In this document: piece by piece, positions 7,716-17,559 of the stretch
Position numbering within the stretch: position 1 is the first letter of the stretch
Layout of the letters: each line of letters begins with the position of its first letter
Assembly: GCF_001625085.1 (NCBI RefSeq)
Contig: NZ_BDAW01000006.1
Location: 1 to 64,000, forward strand
Reading direction: 5' to 3'
DNA from: Nocardia acidivorans NBRC 108247
Lineage (GTDB): Bacteria; Actinomycetota; Actinomycetes; Mycobacteriales; Mycobacteriaceae
Length of the DNA: 64,000 nt
Translations under genes and position numbers: made by a program
The notes under the pieces: generated by a model
The model's database searches: none
Told to the model about the DNA's origin: nothing
Seen by the model: only the letters and a program-made list of their open reading frames with translations

Positions 7716-8661
7716 CGTGGAAGGCAACCTTTTCCGAGATCCAGACCAGGACACCCGCCACCGCGCCGAAGCCGAGGAAGAGCAGAACGCCCGCGGCGGC
7801 GCTCAATCCGGCATCGAAGGTGTGGAAGGCGTAATCCCACAGCAGGTAGTAGATATTGGTGGTGGCCTGCGACGGCCCGCCCTGGGTCATGGTGTCGATG
7901 AGTGGGAAAGTCAGTGTGGGACTGAGTAATACGGTGGTTAGCACAAGGAACATCAGGGTGGGGGAGAGCATCGGCAGGGTGATCCAGCGCCGGATCTGCC
8001 CGGTGCTGGCCCCGTCCATTCGCGCGGCTTCGTCGTAATCGCCGCTGATACCGGCCAATCCGGCCCACACCACCAGCACTGCGAAGCCGATCAGCTGCCA
8101 GCCGGTGATACCCAGGATCACCGCGTGCGCGGTGGCCGAGTCGTACACCCAGTTCCGGTGACTGCCCAGCAGCCGATCCACGAACCCGCTGCCGGGGTGC
8201 AGCAGCCAGCGCCACACCGCCGCGGCGGCCACCGGCGCGACCAGGAACGGCATGAAAATCAGTGCGTGATACAGGGTTCGGGCCCGCCCGCGCACCTGTC
8301 GGCTGGCCAGTGCGAGCAGCAGCGGCAGTGCGACGGTGAACGGCAGCAGCCCGACGATCATCACCCCGGTGCGCCGCAGCGACGCCCAGAACGACGGCAA
8401 CTCCACCAGTCGCCGGTAATTGTCCGCCCCGACCGGCACCATGGGTGAGGTCGGGAGCAGATTCCAGGAGTAGGTTGACAATTCGAACGCCTGCAACAGC
8501 GGTCGATAGGTCCACACCACCAGCAGGAACACCGCCGGCGCAAGGTACAGATAGGGCGCGGCGAAACGCAGTGCGCGCCGCGACAGTTCGCGGCGCGGAC
8601 GCGCCGCCGGGGCCGCGATGGCCGCCGGCGGTGCGTCCTGTTCGGTGACGACTACGAACAC
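7708..8661 (-). CDS. ugp-type ABC importer permease (UgpA-like)
   Basis: About 317 residues. I place the start at the GTG at 8661, just past the TGA of the upstream phosphodiesterase gene; the longer reading to 8847 would lie inside that gene. Six membrane helices are visible after a short basic N-terminus (RRELSRRALRFAAPYLYLAPA). The EAA loop is DYDEAARMDGASTGQIRRWI. It forms the heterodimeric channel with the UgpE-like protein. The tight coupling (2 nt from the phosphodiesterase, 8-nt overlap with UgpE) indicates translational coupling inside one operon. Confidence 0.85.
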   Translation of the reverse strand: MFVVVTEQDAPPAAIAAPAARPRRELSRRALRFAAPYLYLAPAVFLLVVWTYRPLLQAFELSTYSWNLLPTSPMVPVGADNYRRLVELPSFWASLRRTGVMIVGLLPFTVALPLLLALASRQVRGRARTLYHALIFMPFLVAPVAAAAVWRWLLHPGSGFVDRLLGSHRNWVYDSATAHAVILGITGWQLIGFAVLVVWAGLAGISGDYDEAARMDGASTGQIRRWITLPMLSPTLMFLVLTTVLLSPTLTFPLIDTMTQGGPSQATTNIYYLLWDYAFHTFDAGLSAAAGVLLFLGFGAVAGVLVWISEKVAFHDD

Positions 8662-8665
8662 CGCG

Positions 8666-9523
8666 TCACCCGGAGTGCGCCACGTAGGGCGCGAGCCGGT
8701 CGAGTTCCCCGGCTTCGTCGCGGTCGTAGATGACGGTGGCCGCGGCCACCTCCACCGCCGTGGCGATGACCGTCGCACCGACGACATCGATTCGGCTGTA
8801 ACCGGATCCGGTGACCGCGCGCTGCCGCCCGGCCGGGGCCATGGCATCGAGACGATAGGCCATGGCGGGCCCCACCCACACCGGAATCCCGGCCAGCGCG
8901 GCCGCGGCGGTCATATGGTTGTGCCCGCACAGGATTATGCGCACATCGGTGCCCGCCACCACGGCGGCCAATCGCTCGGCCTGCTGCAGCTTGAGCACCT
9001 CGGCCGCGGCGATGGCCGAGGGCAGCGGCGGATGGTGCAGCACCAGTACTGTGCCGCGCGGCGCCGGACGGCTCAGCTGTGCGGCCAGCCAGTCGAGTTG
9101 TTCGTCCTCGAGTTTGCCGTTGTGCAGTCCCGGGGTGGTGCTGTCGAGTGCGATGATCCGCAGTCCGGCCACGTCGATGACCTGATCTATGGGCTGCGCC
9201 GGATCCACTGTGCCCTGATCGCGGCCGAGCAGTTCGACCCCGAACGCGGTGCGCTCGTCATGATTTCCCATGGCGTACAGCACCTGTGCGCCCAGCTCCG
9301 CGGCGACCGGCTCCACGGCCGCGCGCAACATCCGATACGCCTCGGGCGCACCGTGATCGGCCAGATCGCCGGTGAGCAGCAGGGCGTCGATGGGACGCCC
9401 GCCGGTGCGCAACTGGTCCAGCACCCGGTTCAGCGTGGCGAAGGTGTCCACCGTATCGAGCACGGTCTCACCGCCCGGCCGGATATGGGTGTCGGTGAGC
9501 TGGACGAGAGTGAGCCCGTTCAT
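8666..9523 (-). CDS. class III metallophosphodiesterase (Rv0805/CpdA-like)
   Basis: 285 residues; the start at 9523 overlaps the stop of the solute-binding protein gene (ATGA). All metallophosphoesterase motifs are present: LTDTH near residue 10, LTGDLADHG near 60, GNHDE near 95, LHHPP and CGHNHM near 205, giving the dinuclear metal site. As I recall it, the sequence resembles mycobacterial Rv0805, a 2',3'/3',5'-cyclic nucleotide phosphodiesterase. Inside a ugp-type operon it may instead hydrolyse the imported glycerophosphodiester, releasing glycerol phosphate. No signal peptide is seen, so it acts in the cytoplasm. Confidence 0.8.
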   Translation of the reverse strand: MNGLTLVQLTDTHIRPGGETVLDTVDTFATLNRVLDQLRTGGRPIDALLLTGDLADHGAPEAYRMLRAAVEPVAAELGAQVLYAMGNHDERTAFGVELLGRDQGTVDPAQPIDQVIDVAGLRIIALDSTTPGLHNGKLEDEQLDWLAAQLSRPAPRGTVLVLHHPPLPSAIAAAEVLKLQQAERLAAVVAGTDVRIILCGHNHMTAAAALAGIPVWVGPAMAYRLDAMAPAGRQRAVTGSGYSRIDVVGATVIATAVEVAAATVIYDRDEAGELDRLAPYVAHSG

Positions 9524-10890
9524 GAGGCCGGCAGCAGTTTGGCGCCCTGGTCCCGGGCGGCGGTCAAGGTGGACTGCGGATCCTTGCCCTGGAACACGAT
9601 CGACTCGACCGCGTCCATCATGCCGTCGCGGATCTGCAGATAGTTGTTGCCCGGCATGGAGACCCACGGCTCCATATTGGTCAGCTGCGCCAGGTTCGGG
9701 GCGAGCAGCGGATTCGCCGCGGCCCAGACGCCGAGCATATTGGTGTTCTTGAGCATGTCCGGGCGCAGCGGCAGATAGCCGATGTTCTGCGAGATCTTGA
9801 CATAGGACTCCTCACTGGTGAGGAATTTGATCAGTTCCCACGAGGCTCGCTGCTTGGCCGGATCGTTGGCCAGAATATGCAGTCCCGCACCGGAATTGGT
9901 GGGGACGGTGGACTTGTCGCCGAAGCGTGGCATGGTGGTGGCGCGCAGATCCCATTTGTCCTTGGCACCGGAGACGAAGGTGCCCTGGATAGCGCTGGTC
10001 TCGAGGATCATGCCGATATCGCCGCGCGCGAACGCCTCATAGCCCTGCTTCTGGGCCAGTTTGGGCATACTGCCCGCGGTCACCAGATCCTGTGCCATCT
10101 TGGTGGCTTCGACCGCGGGGGCGTCGGCGAAGGTCAGGCTGCGCCGATCCTGCGAGATGACCCGGCCGTCGTTGGAGCGCACCATCGACTGGAAGCACCA
10201 GTCCTTGGCGGTCTTGGTCAGGCAGTCGATGTAGACGCCGTCCTTACCGGTCTTACCGGTGATCGCCTTGGCGGCGTCGGCGACCTGCGCCCAGGTGGCG
10301 GGCGGCTTGTTCGCATCGAGCCCGGCCTGGTTGAACAGTGAGGCGTTGTAATACAGCACCGGCGTGGAGAACACGAACGGAACGCCGTAGGTGTGCCCGT
10401 CCCAGTCGTCCAGGGTGCGGGCCTTCGGGGCGAACGGGTACTGCGCGCCGTCGAAGTTCTTCTGCACCGCGTCCTTGCCGAACAGCGAGTCCAGCGGTTT
10501 GGCCTGCAACTGATGAATGGTGAAATCCAGGTCGCTGAAGCCCAATTGGACGACATCGGGCGGATTGCCCGCGACGATCTGGTTCTGCACGCTGGAGATG
10601 GTGTCGGTGGCCGGGTTGGGGCTGTTGCCCTGCGGCTTCTGCGCGGTGACCTTGATATTGGGGAACCTCTTGCCGAAATCGGAGATCAGGGCGTTGAAGG
10701 TGTCGGTCCACGCGCCGGCCAAGCCGTAGTTGTAGGACTCGAAGACGATCGAAACCTGCTGATCCGCCGTGAGTTCGGGGACCTGCGCGGTGGCGGACGT
10801 CTCGCTGGAGGTGGTACCGCCGAGCCCGCAGCTGGTGAGCGCGAGCGAGGCGGCGAACACCAAGCCCGCTAAGGGCAGGGTGCGTTTCAC
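9520..10890 (-). CDS. ABC importer solute-binding lipoprotein (UgpB-like)
   Basis: 456 residues. The N-terminus is a lipoprotein signal (MKRTLPLAGLVFAASLALTS then Cys21), with lipobox LTSC. The rest is a family-1 extracellular solute-binding protein with two alpha/beta lobes; NSGAGLHILANDP and KRASW-type segments near residue 330 resemble UgpB and maltodextrin-binding proteins. It should capture substrate outside the membrane and deliver it to the UgpA/UgpE pair. In M. tuberculosis the ugp system takes up glycerophosphocholine; here the ligand is inferred only from that precedent and from the adjacent phosphodiesterase. The gene is 33 nt downstream of the ATPase gene. Confidence 0.85.
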   Translation of the reverse strand: MKRTLPLAGLVFAASLALTSCGLGGTTSSETSATAQVPELTADQQVSIVFESYNYGLAGAWTDTFNALISDFGKRFPNIKVTAQKPQGNSPNPATDTISSVQNQIVAGNPPDVVQLGFSDLDFTIHQLQAKPLDSLFGKDAVQKNFDGAQYPFAPKARTLDDWDGHTYGVPFVFSTPVLYYNASLFNQAGLDANKPPATWAQVADAAKAITGKTGKDGVYIDCLTKTAKDWCFQSMVRSNDGRVISQDRRSLTFADAPAVEATKMAQDLVTAGSMPKLAQKQGYEAFARGDIGMILETSAIQGTFVSGAKDKWDLRATTMPRFGDKSTVPTNSGAGLHILANDPAKQRASWELIKFLTSEESYVKISQNIGYLPLRPDMLKNTNMLGVWAAANPLLAPNLAQLTNMEPWVSMPGNNYLQIRDGMMDAVESIVFQGKDPQSTLTAARDQGAKLLPAS

Positions 10891-10923
10891 TGATCTCTCC
10901 TCATCGAAAGGTATGGCTGTAGC

Positions 10924-12057
<1,134 letters not shown>

Positions 12058-12065
12058 GTCTCTCC

Positions 12066-12959
12066 TTAGACCGGCTGGGCGCCGGTCGTGATCCATGCCG
12101 CCACACCGGCCGCGATGGCGGGGGCGTCCTTGACCCACATGAAGTGGTCGCGATGGGCGATATCGGATTTCTCGTCGATATGCCACTGGGTCACCCGGGC
12201 CGCGGGCATGCGCGACACCAGGAAGTCCACATTGGATTTCGGGCCGAGCACATCCTCGGACAGCGAAATGGCCAGCACCGGCAGCGTCATCGCGGCCAGC
12301 AGGCTGTTGTATTTGCGTGCGGTGCCGCGCGGCCGGTAGTAGCTGGTGAGCGAGTGGACCGACCAGTCGATCATGACCCCGCCGGGCATGGGCGCGGGAA
12401 TCAGCACACCGCCGGGCCAGAAACCCTTGATGCGGGAGGTCAATCCGATCCACTGGATCCGGCTCAGCGCCTCGAACCAGCGGCGCGGGCCGAAGGCGTA
12501 CCAGAACACCGTGCCGGTGCCGATGACGGTGACGCCGGCGACCCGGGCGGGTTCGGCGGCGGCGAACAGCAGGGCCAGCTGCCCGCCCAGGCTGTGCCCG
12601 AACAGGTGCACCGGCGCGTTCGGAAAACGCTGCTCCACCGCGGCGACGATCGCGGGCAGATCGGTTTCGATCATTTCGCGGTAGCCGAAGTCCCGGTGCT
12701 CGCCCAGGGGCGGGCGGGCCTCGCCGTGGGCGCGCAGATCGGTGGTGACCACCGAAAGCCCTTGCGCGTTCAGGGCTTTGGCGAGCGCGTAGTAGTTCTT
12801 GGCCTTCATGGCCATGGCGGTCAGGATGAGAACGACCGGGGCGTCCGCCTGGTCGGCGGGCAGCCAGCGCACGGTGAAGGTGACGCCGTCGGAGGTCTCC
12901 ACCGCGGTGCTGTCGAGAGTGCTGAATTCCGAACGGGATTCGGGGGTCGTGGTGCTCAC
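12066..12959 (-). CDS. alpha/beta hydrolase
   Basis: 297 residues. The lid-bearing alpha/beta hydrolase fold is clear: LILTAMAMKAKNYY (oxyanion strand without the usual HG), the GHSLGG nucleophile elbow near residue 122, LAISLSEDVLGP supplying the acid, and AHRDHFMW supplying the His. Its start overlaps the hotdog gene stop (ATGA) and its stop lies 8 nt before the ATPase start, so it is a full operon member. It probably acts on the imported ester or on an acyl intermediate. The substrate is unknown. Confidence 0.8.
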   Translation of the reverse strand: MSTTTPESRSEFSTLDSTAVETSDGVTFTVRWLPADQADAPVVLILTAMAMKAKNYYALAKALNAQGLSVVTTDLRAHGEARPPLGEHRDFGYREMIETDLPAIVAAVEQRFPNAPVHLFGHSLGGQLALLFAAAEPARVAGVTVIGTGTVFWYAFGPRRWFEALSRIQWIGLTSRIKGFWPGGVLIPAPMPGGVMIDWSVHSLTSYYRPRGTARKYNSLLAAMTLPVLAISLSEDVLGPKSNVDFLVSRMPAARVTQWHIDEKSDIAHRDHFMWVKDAPAIAAGVAAWITTGAQPV

Positions 12960-13483
12960 GCCTGCTCCGTTCCGGCGATGGCAACATCGCAGACGTAGTC
13001 GAAGGTGAACTTGGCGACCTGCACCTCGTTGTCGTTCAGCAGCACCGCCTTACCGGACAATTCGAAGCGCGCGGAGGCGGTCGCGGACAGGATGTCGGCC
13101 AGCTCGCGCGGGTCGACGGTGGCGACGGCGCGGATACGGCCCTGTGCCGGTTTGCGATACGAGGCCGTGCCGCCGCGCAGCACCAGGCGCTCGACGGTGT
13201 ACAGCCGCTCGGCGGCCGCGCCGACGAACGCCGCCGCGCCCGCGATATCGGCCGCGGTGAACAGCGCTCCGGCGTGAACGGTGCCCATGTGATTGCGGAC
13301 GGTGTCACCCGGCGGGATCTCCACCACCGAGCGGTCCGGGCTGATCTCGGTGATGAGCGTGCCGACGTGTGCGCCGAACGGCACCATATCCTGCGATACC
13401 GCCCGCAGGTATTCGTAATCAATTGCGGTGTAATCGAGTTCGGGGTAGGCCGCGGCGAACCCGGCGAGTGTCCTGGTGGTCAT
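12956..13483 (-). CDS. hotdog-fold thioesterase-like protein (DUF4442/PaaI type)
   Basis: 175 residues from the ATG at 13483 (MTTRTLAG). The longer open frame to 13729 runs through the dehydrogenase gene. A hotdog domain is recognised by RNHMGTVHAGALFTAADIAGAAAF near residues 65-90 (the HxxGT-like helix) and the strand VERLVLRGGTASYRKPA. DUF4442/PaaI-like proteins hydrolyse or bind acyl-CoA. It sits 28 nt downstream of the acyl-CoA dehydrogenase and overlaps the hydrolase by 4 nt, which suggests it handles the same acyl group. Confidence 0.7.
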   Translation of the reverse strand: MTTRTLAGFAAAYPELDYTAIDYEYLRAVSQDMVPFGAHVGTLITEISPDRSVVEIPPGDTVRNHMGTVHAGALFTAADIAGAAAFVGAAAERLYTVERLVLRGGTASYRKPAQGRIRAVATVDPRELADILSATASARFELSGKAVLLNDNEVQVAKFTFDYVCDVAIAGTEQA

Positions 13484-13511
13484 GATGATGTCCTTCGCTG
13501 GTCTGGATGCT

Positions 13512-14672
13512 TCAGCGCGGTCCGCGCAGGACGCGCCGGGCGATGGACCAGCGCAGTACCTCCGACGGACCCTCGTAGATGCGGAATGCCCTGGCCTCCA
13601 CCAGGAATCGGGCCACCAGGTGGTCCTCGCAGACGCCCAGGCCGCCGTGCAGCTGCACCGCGCGATCGAGCACGCGCCAGACCGCCTCGGAGACGAAGGT
13701 TTTCGCGATGGAGGTCTGGTGCCGGGCATCGGCGGAGGTGGGGCCCCGCAGATCGATGGTTTCGGCGACCGAGCGGATCAGGCTGCGGGCGGCGGCGATA
13801 TCGATTTCGTTGTCGGCGATCAGGCCCTGGGCCAGACCGTGTTCGGCGATGGGGGAGCCGAAGGAGTGGCGCCCGGTGATGTGGTCGATGGTGAGCTGCT
13901 GGGCGCGCACCGCCAGTCCGAGCCAGTTCATGCAGAAGGTGAGCCGGGACGGGGCCAGGCGCACCTGGGCCAGTTCCAGGCCGCGCCCGACCTGACCGAG
14001 AACGGCCGAATCGGGGACCTCGCAGTCCACGAAATCGACTTCGCAGTGTCCGCCGGGAGCGCTGGTGTGGTCCAGGGTCGGCATCCGGCGGCCCACGCGC
14101 AGGCCGGGATTGTCCTGATCGACCAGGAACATGGTGGGGCCGTCGGGGGTCATGGCGACGCAGATGACGAAGGCCGCGCCATTCGCGCCGGTGGTGAAGT
14201 GCTTGGCGCCGTTGATGATCCAGCCGGTGTCGGTCTCCTGCGCGGTGGTCCGCAGCATGCGCGGGTCCGCGCCCGCGCCGGGGGCGGGTTCGGTCAAGGC
14301 GATGGCCGAGCGCACCTCACCCGAGGCCAGCGGGGCCAGATACCGTTCCTGCTGTTCGGGGTTGGCCACGTGCGCGAGCAGATGAATATTGCCGTCGTCG
14401 GGGGCCCAGGCGTTCACCGCCAGCGGGCCCAGCAGGCTCGCCCCCGCGGCCTCCAGAACCCGGGCCTGGCCCCGGGTGTCGAGACCGAGGCCGCCGTAGC
14501 GCGGGTCCGAGAGCGGTCCGAAGACGCCCGCGGCCTTGGCCTTCTTCTGCAGGTCCAGCCGCAGTGCGTCATCGGTGACGCGACCGTCGACCACCACCTC
14601 CCGTTCGACCGGTATGACGTGATCTACAACGAACTGTCTGGTCTGCTCGACCAGCTCCGCCACAGCGCTCAT
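13512..14672 (-). CDS. acyl-CoA dehydrogenase family protein
   Basis: 386 residues with the ACAD N-terminal helical, middle beta and C-terminal helical domains. Visible motifs are AIALTEPAPGAGADP (flavin/substrate strand), WIINGAKHFTTGAN, and the C-terminal LHGGLGVCEDH...RIYEGPSEV, where the Glu of YEG is near the usual ACAD active-site region. It resembles the ACAD10/11-like group acting on unusual or hydroxylated acyl-CoA. It is the first gene of the minus-strand operon and is divergent from the ferredoxin reductase at 14818, leaving 145 bp for two promoters. Confidence 0.85.
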   Translation of the reverse strand: MSAVAELVEQTRQFVVDHVIPVEREVVVDGRVTDDALRLDLQKKAKAAGVFGPLSDPRYGGLGLDTRGQARVLEAAGASLLGPLAVNAWAPDDGNIHLLAHVANPEQQERYLAPLASGEVRSAIALTEPAPGAGADPRMLRTTAQETDTGWIINGAKHFTTGANGAAFVICVAMTPDGPTMFLVDQDNPGLRVGRRMPTLDHTSAPGGHCEVDFVDCEVPDSAVLGQVGRGLELAQVRLAPSRLTFCMNWLGLAVRAQQLTIDHITGRHSFGSPIAEHGLAQGLIADNEIDIAAARSLIRSVAETIDLRGPTSADARHQTSIAKTFVSEAVWRVLDRAVQLHGGLGVCEDHLVARFLVEARAFRIYEGPSEVLRWSIARRVLRGPR

Positions 14673-14817
14673 GCCGCCAGTCTCACGCCGCCGCAGGCCG
14701 CCCGGGTCGGACGATAGTCAATACCGATCGAGCGAATCGACTCCCGCTACCGACGCGCGATCAACGGTGTCCCTCGGCCAGGGTGGGTCCCGACGCTGAT
14801 TCCACCGAGGGGATGCG

Positions 14818-15744
14818 ATGACCGACCTGATGGTCCGGGTGACCGATCGACGGAGCGAGGCCGAGGGTGTGTTCTCCCTCGGTTTGGCCGCTGTCGGCGG
14901 CGGACCGCTGCCGGACTGGACGCCGGGCGCTCATATAGACGTGAGCGTCGGCACGGCCGGGGTGCGGCAGTACTCGCTCTGCGGCGATCCCGCCGACGAG
15001 CGCCGCTGGCGCATCGCCATCCTGCACGAACCCGCCGGGCGCGGCGGATCGGACCATCTGTATCGCACCGCCCGGCCCGGGGCCGCGCTGCGGGTGTCGC
15101 TGCCACGCAACAACTTCGAACTGGTGCCCAGCGACGCGTACCTGTTCGTGGCGGGCGGGATCGGCATCACGCCGATCCTGCCCATGTTGGCCGCGGCACA
15201 TCGGGCCGGCGCGGACTGGACCCTGTACTACGGGGCGCGCAGCCGGGCGCATCTGGCCTTCACCGGCGAGCTGTCCTGGTACCGCCAGGTGCGGATGGTG
15301 CCGCAGGACGAATTCGGCCTGCTGCCACTGCCCGCCATCCTGAGCGACTGCGCCGCGCCGGTGTACTGCTGCGGACCCGCGCCGCTGCTCGACGCCATCG
15401 AGACCGAGGGTGCGCGACAGGGACTCGAGGTGCACACCGAACGCTTCGCGGCCCGGCAGGTCGATACCGCCGCCGATCGCGCATTCGAGGTCCGGCTCGC
15501 GAGTTCCGGCCGCACACTGCGGGTTCCGGCCGATCGGCCGATGGTCGACGTACTCGAGAGCGCGGGTGTCCCGATCGTCACCTCGTGCCGGGAGGGCACC
15601 TGCGGCAGCTGCGAGACCACGGTGCTGGCCGGGGAGGTCGAGCATCGGGACTCCGTGCTCACCGCGCAGGAGCGGGCCGAGGGCAGAACCATGATGCCGT
15701 GCGTCTCTCGAGCCCGCTCCGAGTCGCTCGTGCTGGACTTGTGA
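14818..15744 (+). CDS. phthalate dioxygenase reductase-type oxidoreductase (FMN, 2Fe-2S)
   Basis: 308 residues with three domains in order. First is a flavin domain with RQYSLCGDP near residue 55. Second is an NAD(P)H domain with GGIGITPILPM near 108 and CCGPAPLLDAI near 185. Third is a C-terminal plant-type 2Fe-2S domain with CREGTCGSC near 260 and the fourth Cys in MMPCVSRA. The order identifies the PDR/VanB class that passes electrons from NADH via FMN to a Rieske oxygenase or P450. No terminal oxygenase is adjacent; the P450s at 21.5 kb and 28-33 kb are possible partners, but that is speculation. Confidence 0.88.
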   Translation: MTDLMVRVTDRRSEAEGVFSLGLAAVGGGPLPDWTPGAHIDVSVGTAGVRQYSLCGDPADERRWRIAILHEPAGRGGSDHLYRTARPGAALRVSLPRNNFELVPSDAYLFVAGGIGITPILPMLAAAHRAGADWTLYYGARSRAHLAFTGELSWYRQVRMVPQDEFGLLPLPAILSDCAAPVYCCGPAPLLDAIETEGARQGLEVHTERFAARQVDTAADRAFEVRLASSGRTLRVPADRPMVDVLESAGVPIVTSCREGTCGSCETTVLAGEVEHRDSVLTAQERAEGRTMMPCVSRARSESLVLDL

Positions 15745-15848
15745 GCACGAGAGAGACTGTGCCCGAGGGAATCACGCGCGCTACACGTGCACGTACCACA
15801 GCGTGCCGGTTTCCGATTCGGAAATGATCAGAGAGAAGAAGCAACAGG

Positions 15849-16541
15849 ATGAGGAAGACTGCCGCGGCGTCCGCGCTGCTCGCCGCCGCACTGGCCATTA
15901 CCGCCGGAGCCACCGGTTCGGCCCAGGCGGAGACCACCGATGTCGTGAACTACACGGCCACCAATACCGAGAAGGCGATGACCATTCGCACCGATGCCGG
16001 TTCGCTGGCCGTCGAGGATGGCGTCTTCAAGATCAAGGCCGCCAATGGCACCGTGCTCGGCGGCACCGAATTGTCCTTCCGGGTGGACGATTTCGTCTTC
16101 CCGATCGCGACCGAGATCAGCGATCACACCGCCACCCTGACCCCGCAACTGGATCTCGAGCACGCCGTCTACAAGCCGGTCGCGCTGCCGTATGAGAACC
16201 AGGCGCCCTGGAAGACCGACTACGACCGTGAGCAGGCCGCCTGGAGCCGCATGACCTCCACCATCACCATGGGTGCCACAATCGGCACCCTGGTCGGCGG
16301 TATCGGCGGCGCGGCCGTGGGCTGCCTGCTGGGCGGCGCCGGTGGCGCGGTCCTGTCCGGCGCCCTGAGCGCGATGTTCGGCGCCCTGCCCGGCGCCATC
16401 ATCGGCTGCATCGCCGGTATGAGCGTCATCGGCTTCCTCGGCACCGTCGCCGGCCAGATCCTGGTCACCGCACCCGCCGCGATCCTCGCCGCGGCCCAGT
16501 ACTTCACCACCATCAACCAGCCCTCCCTGGCTGCAAAGTAG
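15849..16541 (+). CDS. secreted protein with glycine-rich hydrophobic region
   Basis: 230 residues. A cleavable signal peptide ends at AQA near residue 27. A beta-rich domain of about 90 residues follows (NYTATNTEKAMTIRTDAG, FKIKAANGTVLGGTEL, FPIATEISDHTATLTPQLD). The C-terminal half is strongly hydrophobic with GG/GA repeats (VGGIGGAAVGCLLGGAGGAV), forming membrane-inserting or pore-like helices with a Cys pair. I associate this architecture with a Nocardia-type secreted family of unknown function. Its 3' end and terminator are copied at 21401. Confidence 0.7.
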   Translation: MRKTAAASALLAAALAITAGATGSAQAETTDVVNYTATNTEKAMTIRTDAGSLAVEDGVFKIKAANGTVLGGTELSFRVDDFVFPIATEISDHTATLTPQLDLEHAVYKPVALPYENQAPWKTDYDREQAAWSRMTSTITMGATIGTLVGGIGGAAVGCLLGGAGGAVLSGALSAMFGALPGAIIGCIAGMSVIGFLGTVAGQILVTAPAAILAAAQYFTTINQPSLAAK

Positions 16542-16637
16542 GTGTGAAGACCCGGCGAATTCGCCGGGGGGACACGGCCCCGCTCGGTTCCTCATCCGAG
16601 CGGGGCTTTTCGCCGTCCGCGTGCCTAGCTCGATCGC
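16521..16637. repeat. terminator-bearing direct repeat, left copy
   Basis: 117 bp matching 21401-21515 at all but about 8 positions (several substitutions and two 1-nt gaps). The left part is the real 3' end of the secreted-protein gene. The right part (CTAGCTCGATCGC) matches the 3' end of the P450 gene at 21503, although no P450 follows here. Confidence 0.85.
16577..16606 (+). terminator. rho-independent terminator of the secreted-protein gene
   Basis: Perfect 11-bp stem (16577-16587 with 16596-16606), 8-nt loop, followed by TTTT. A second palindrome with CGGCGAATTCGCCG lies just upstream. Confidence 0.8.
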
Positions 16638-16707
16638 GCCGAGGGCGGCCGTGCAACCAACGTCCGGGCGCGTCCGGTTCACGGTATTACGGGACAGTTG
16701 TGGGCGG

Positions 16708-17157
16708 CTATGGCCGATCAGGGGCGATCAGCTCGAGATTCGGGAAGTAAGTCCGGAAGCGCGCCGCATCGCGGGTCAGCAGTCGATAGCCCGCGACAGC
16801 GGCATGCGCACCGATATAGAAATCCGGTAGCGGGCTTCGATTCTCACCGCCACGACGTCGATACGCGACGAATGCCTTGCTCGCCACGAACCCAGCCGCA
16901 TACGGCAGATCCATACGCTCCAACTCCGACTCCGGAAGAGCCTCGTCCAATCCCTCGATGGTGTCGAAGCCCCCAGCGACCTCGGCGTAGATGATCGGAT
17001 TGATGACGGTCGCACCAAGGTCACGAGCCTCGGCCAGCGCATCGTCCGACCAGTCCGCCCACTTCGGGTCATCGGTGAGAACGTCGAGCAGGACACACGA
17101 ATCCACCAGCGTGACAGGATATTCCGAGGCCGCGCGCAGTCCTTCGCTACTCGCCAC
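16708..17157 (-). CDS. PIN-domain ribonuclease toxin (VapC-like)
   Basis: 149 residues. PIN-domain acidic residues are all visible: Asp in TLVDSCVLLDVL near residue 19, Glu in IIYAEVAGGFD near 58, Asp in LPDFYIGAHA near 110, and LLTRDAARFRTYFP near the C-terminus. The GTG start overlaps the 3' end of the antitoxin gene by 11 nt. VapC-type toxins cleave RNA until bound by their antitoxin. It lies next to the left edge of a repeat-bounded cassette, a typical place for a toxin-antitoxin pair. Confidence 0.85.
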   Translation of the reverse strand: MASSEGLRAASEYPVTLVDSCVLLDVLTDDPKWADWSDDALAEARDLGATVINPIIYAEVAGGFDTIEGLDEALPESELERMDLPYAAGFVASKAFVAYRRRGGENRSPLPDFYIGAHAAVAGYRLLTRDAARFRTYFPNLELIAPDRP

Positions 17158-17374
17158 GGAACAGTTCCATCAACTCGTCCGTGCTCATCGACGTGGTCGC
17201 GCGCCCGCGCATGTGCCCGGTAAGACGTTTCCCCCGGCGCCGCGCCCCTTCACGACGCACGATCCGCAGCGTATTGCCATCTTCGATCACCTCGACCTCA
17301 TCCCCCTCTTCCAGCGCGAACTTCCGGCGCAGTTCCGCGGGAATGGTGACCTGCCCCTTGCTGTTGAGCCGCAT
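17147..17374 (-). CDS. AbrB/SpoVT-type antitoxin of the PIN toxin
   Basis: 75 residues from the ATG at 17374 (MRLNSKGQVTIP), preferred because TGGAG lies about 8 nt upstream; an ATG at 17386 would give four more residues. The swapped-hairpin AbrB/MazE DNA-binding domain covers residues 1-45 (KGQVTIPAELRRKF, EGDEVEVIEDGNTL). A basic linker and an acidic C-terminal helix that should block the toxin site follow (MSTDELMELFRGE). It probably autorepresses at the direct repeats upstream. Confidence 0.85.
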   Translation of the reverse strand: MRLNSKGQVTIPAELRRKFALEEGDEVEVIEDGNTLRIVRREGARRRGKRLTGHMRGRATTSMSTDELMELFRGE

Positions 17375-17391
17375 CACAGACTCCATTTCAT

Positions 17392-17416
17392 ACGTAATAC
17401 ACAAGACACGTAATAC
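17392..17416. promoter_or_regulatory. candidate antitoxin operator: two 9-bp direct repeats
   Basis: ACGTAATAC occurs at 17392-17400 and again at 17408-17416, a 16-bp period, just upstream of the antitoxin start. AT-rich in a GC-rich setting, it is a likely autoregulatory site overlapping the promoter. Confidence 0.6.
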
Positions 17417-17559
17417 TATCTGAGCAGGCGCCCGAAGGCAGCGCATTCGGAACTGGCCGACAACGACGCGTGGCGGTTCGCGTCGCTGCGCGACATCATC
17501 GGTGAGACGGTCGGCCACCCCGGCGGGTACGCCGACGTCACAGGCTTTGGAACGCCAGG

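Noticed and set aside
14818..15744. Rieske dioxygenase system with this reductase
   Set aside because: No Rieske oxygenase alpha or beta subunit is present near the reductase.
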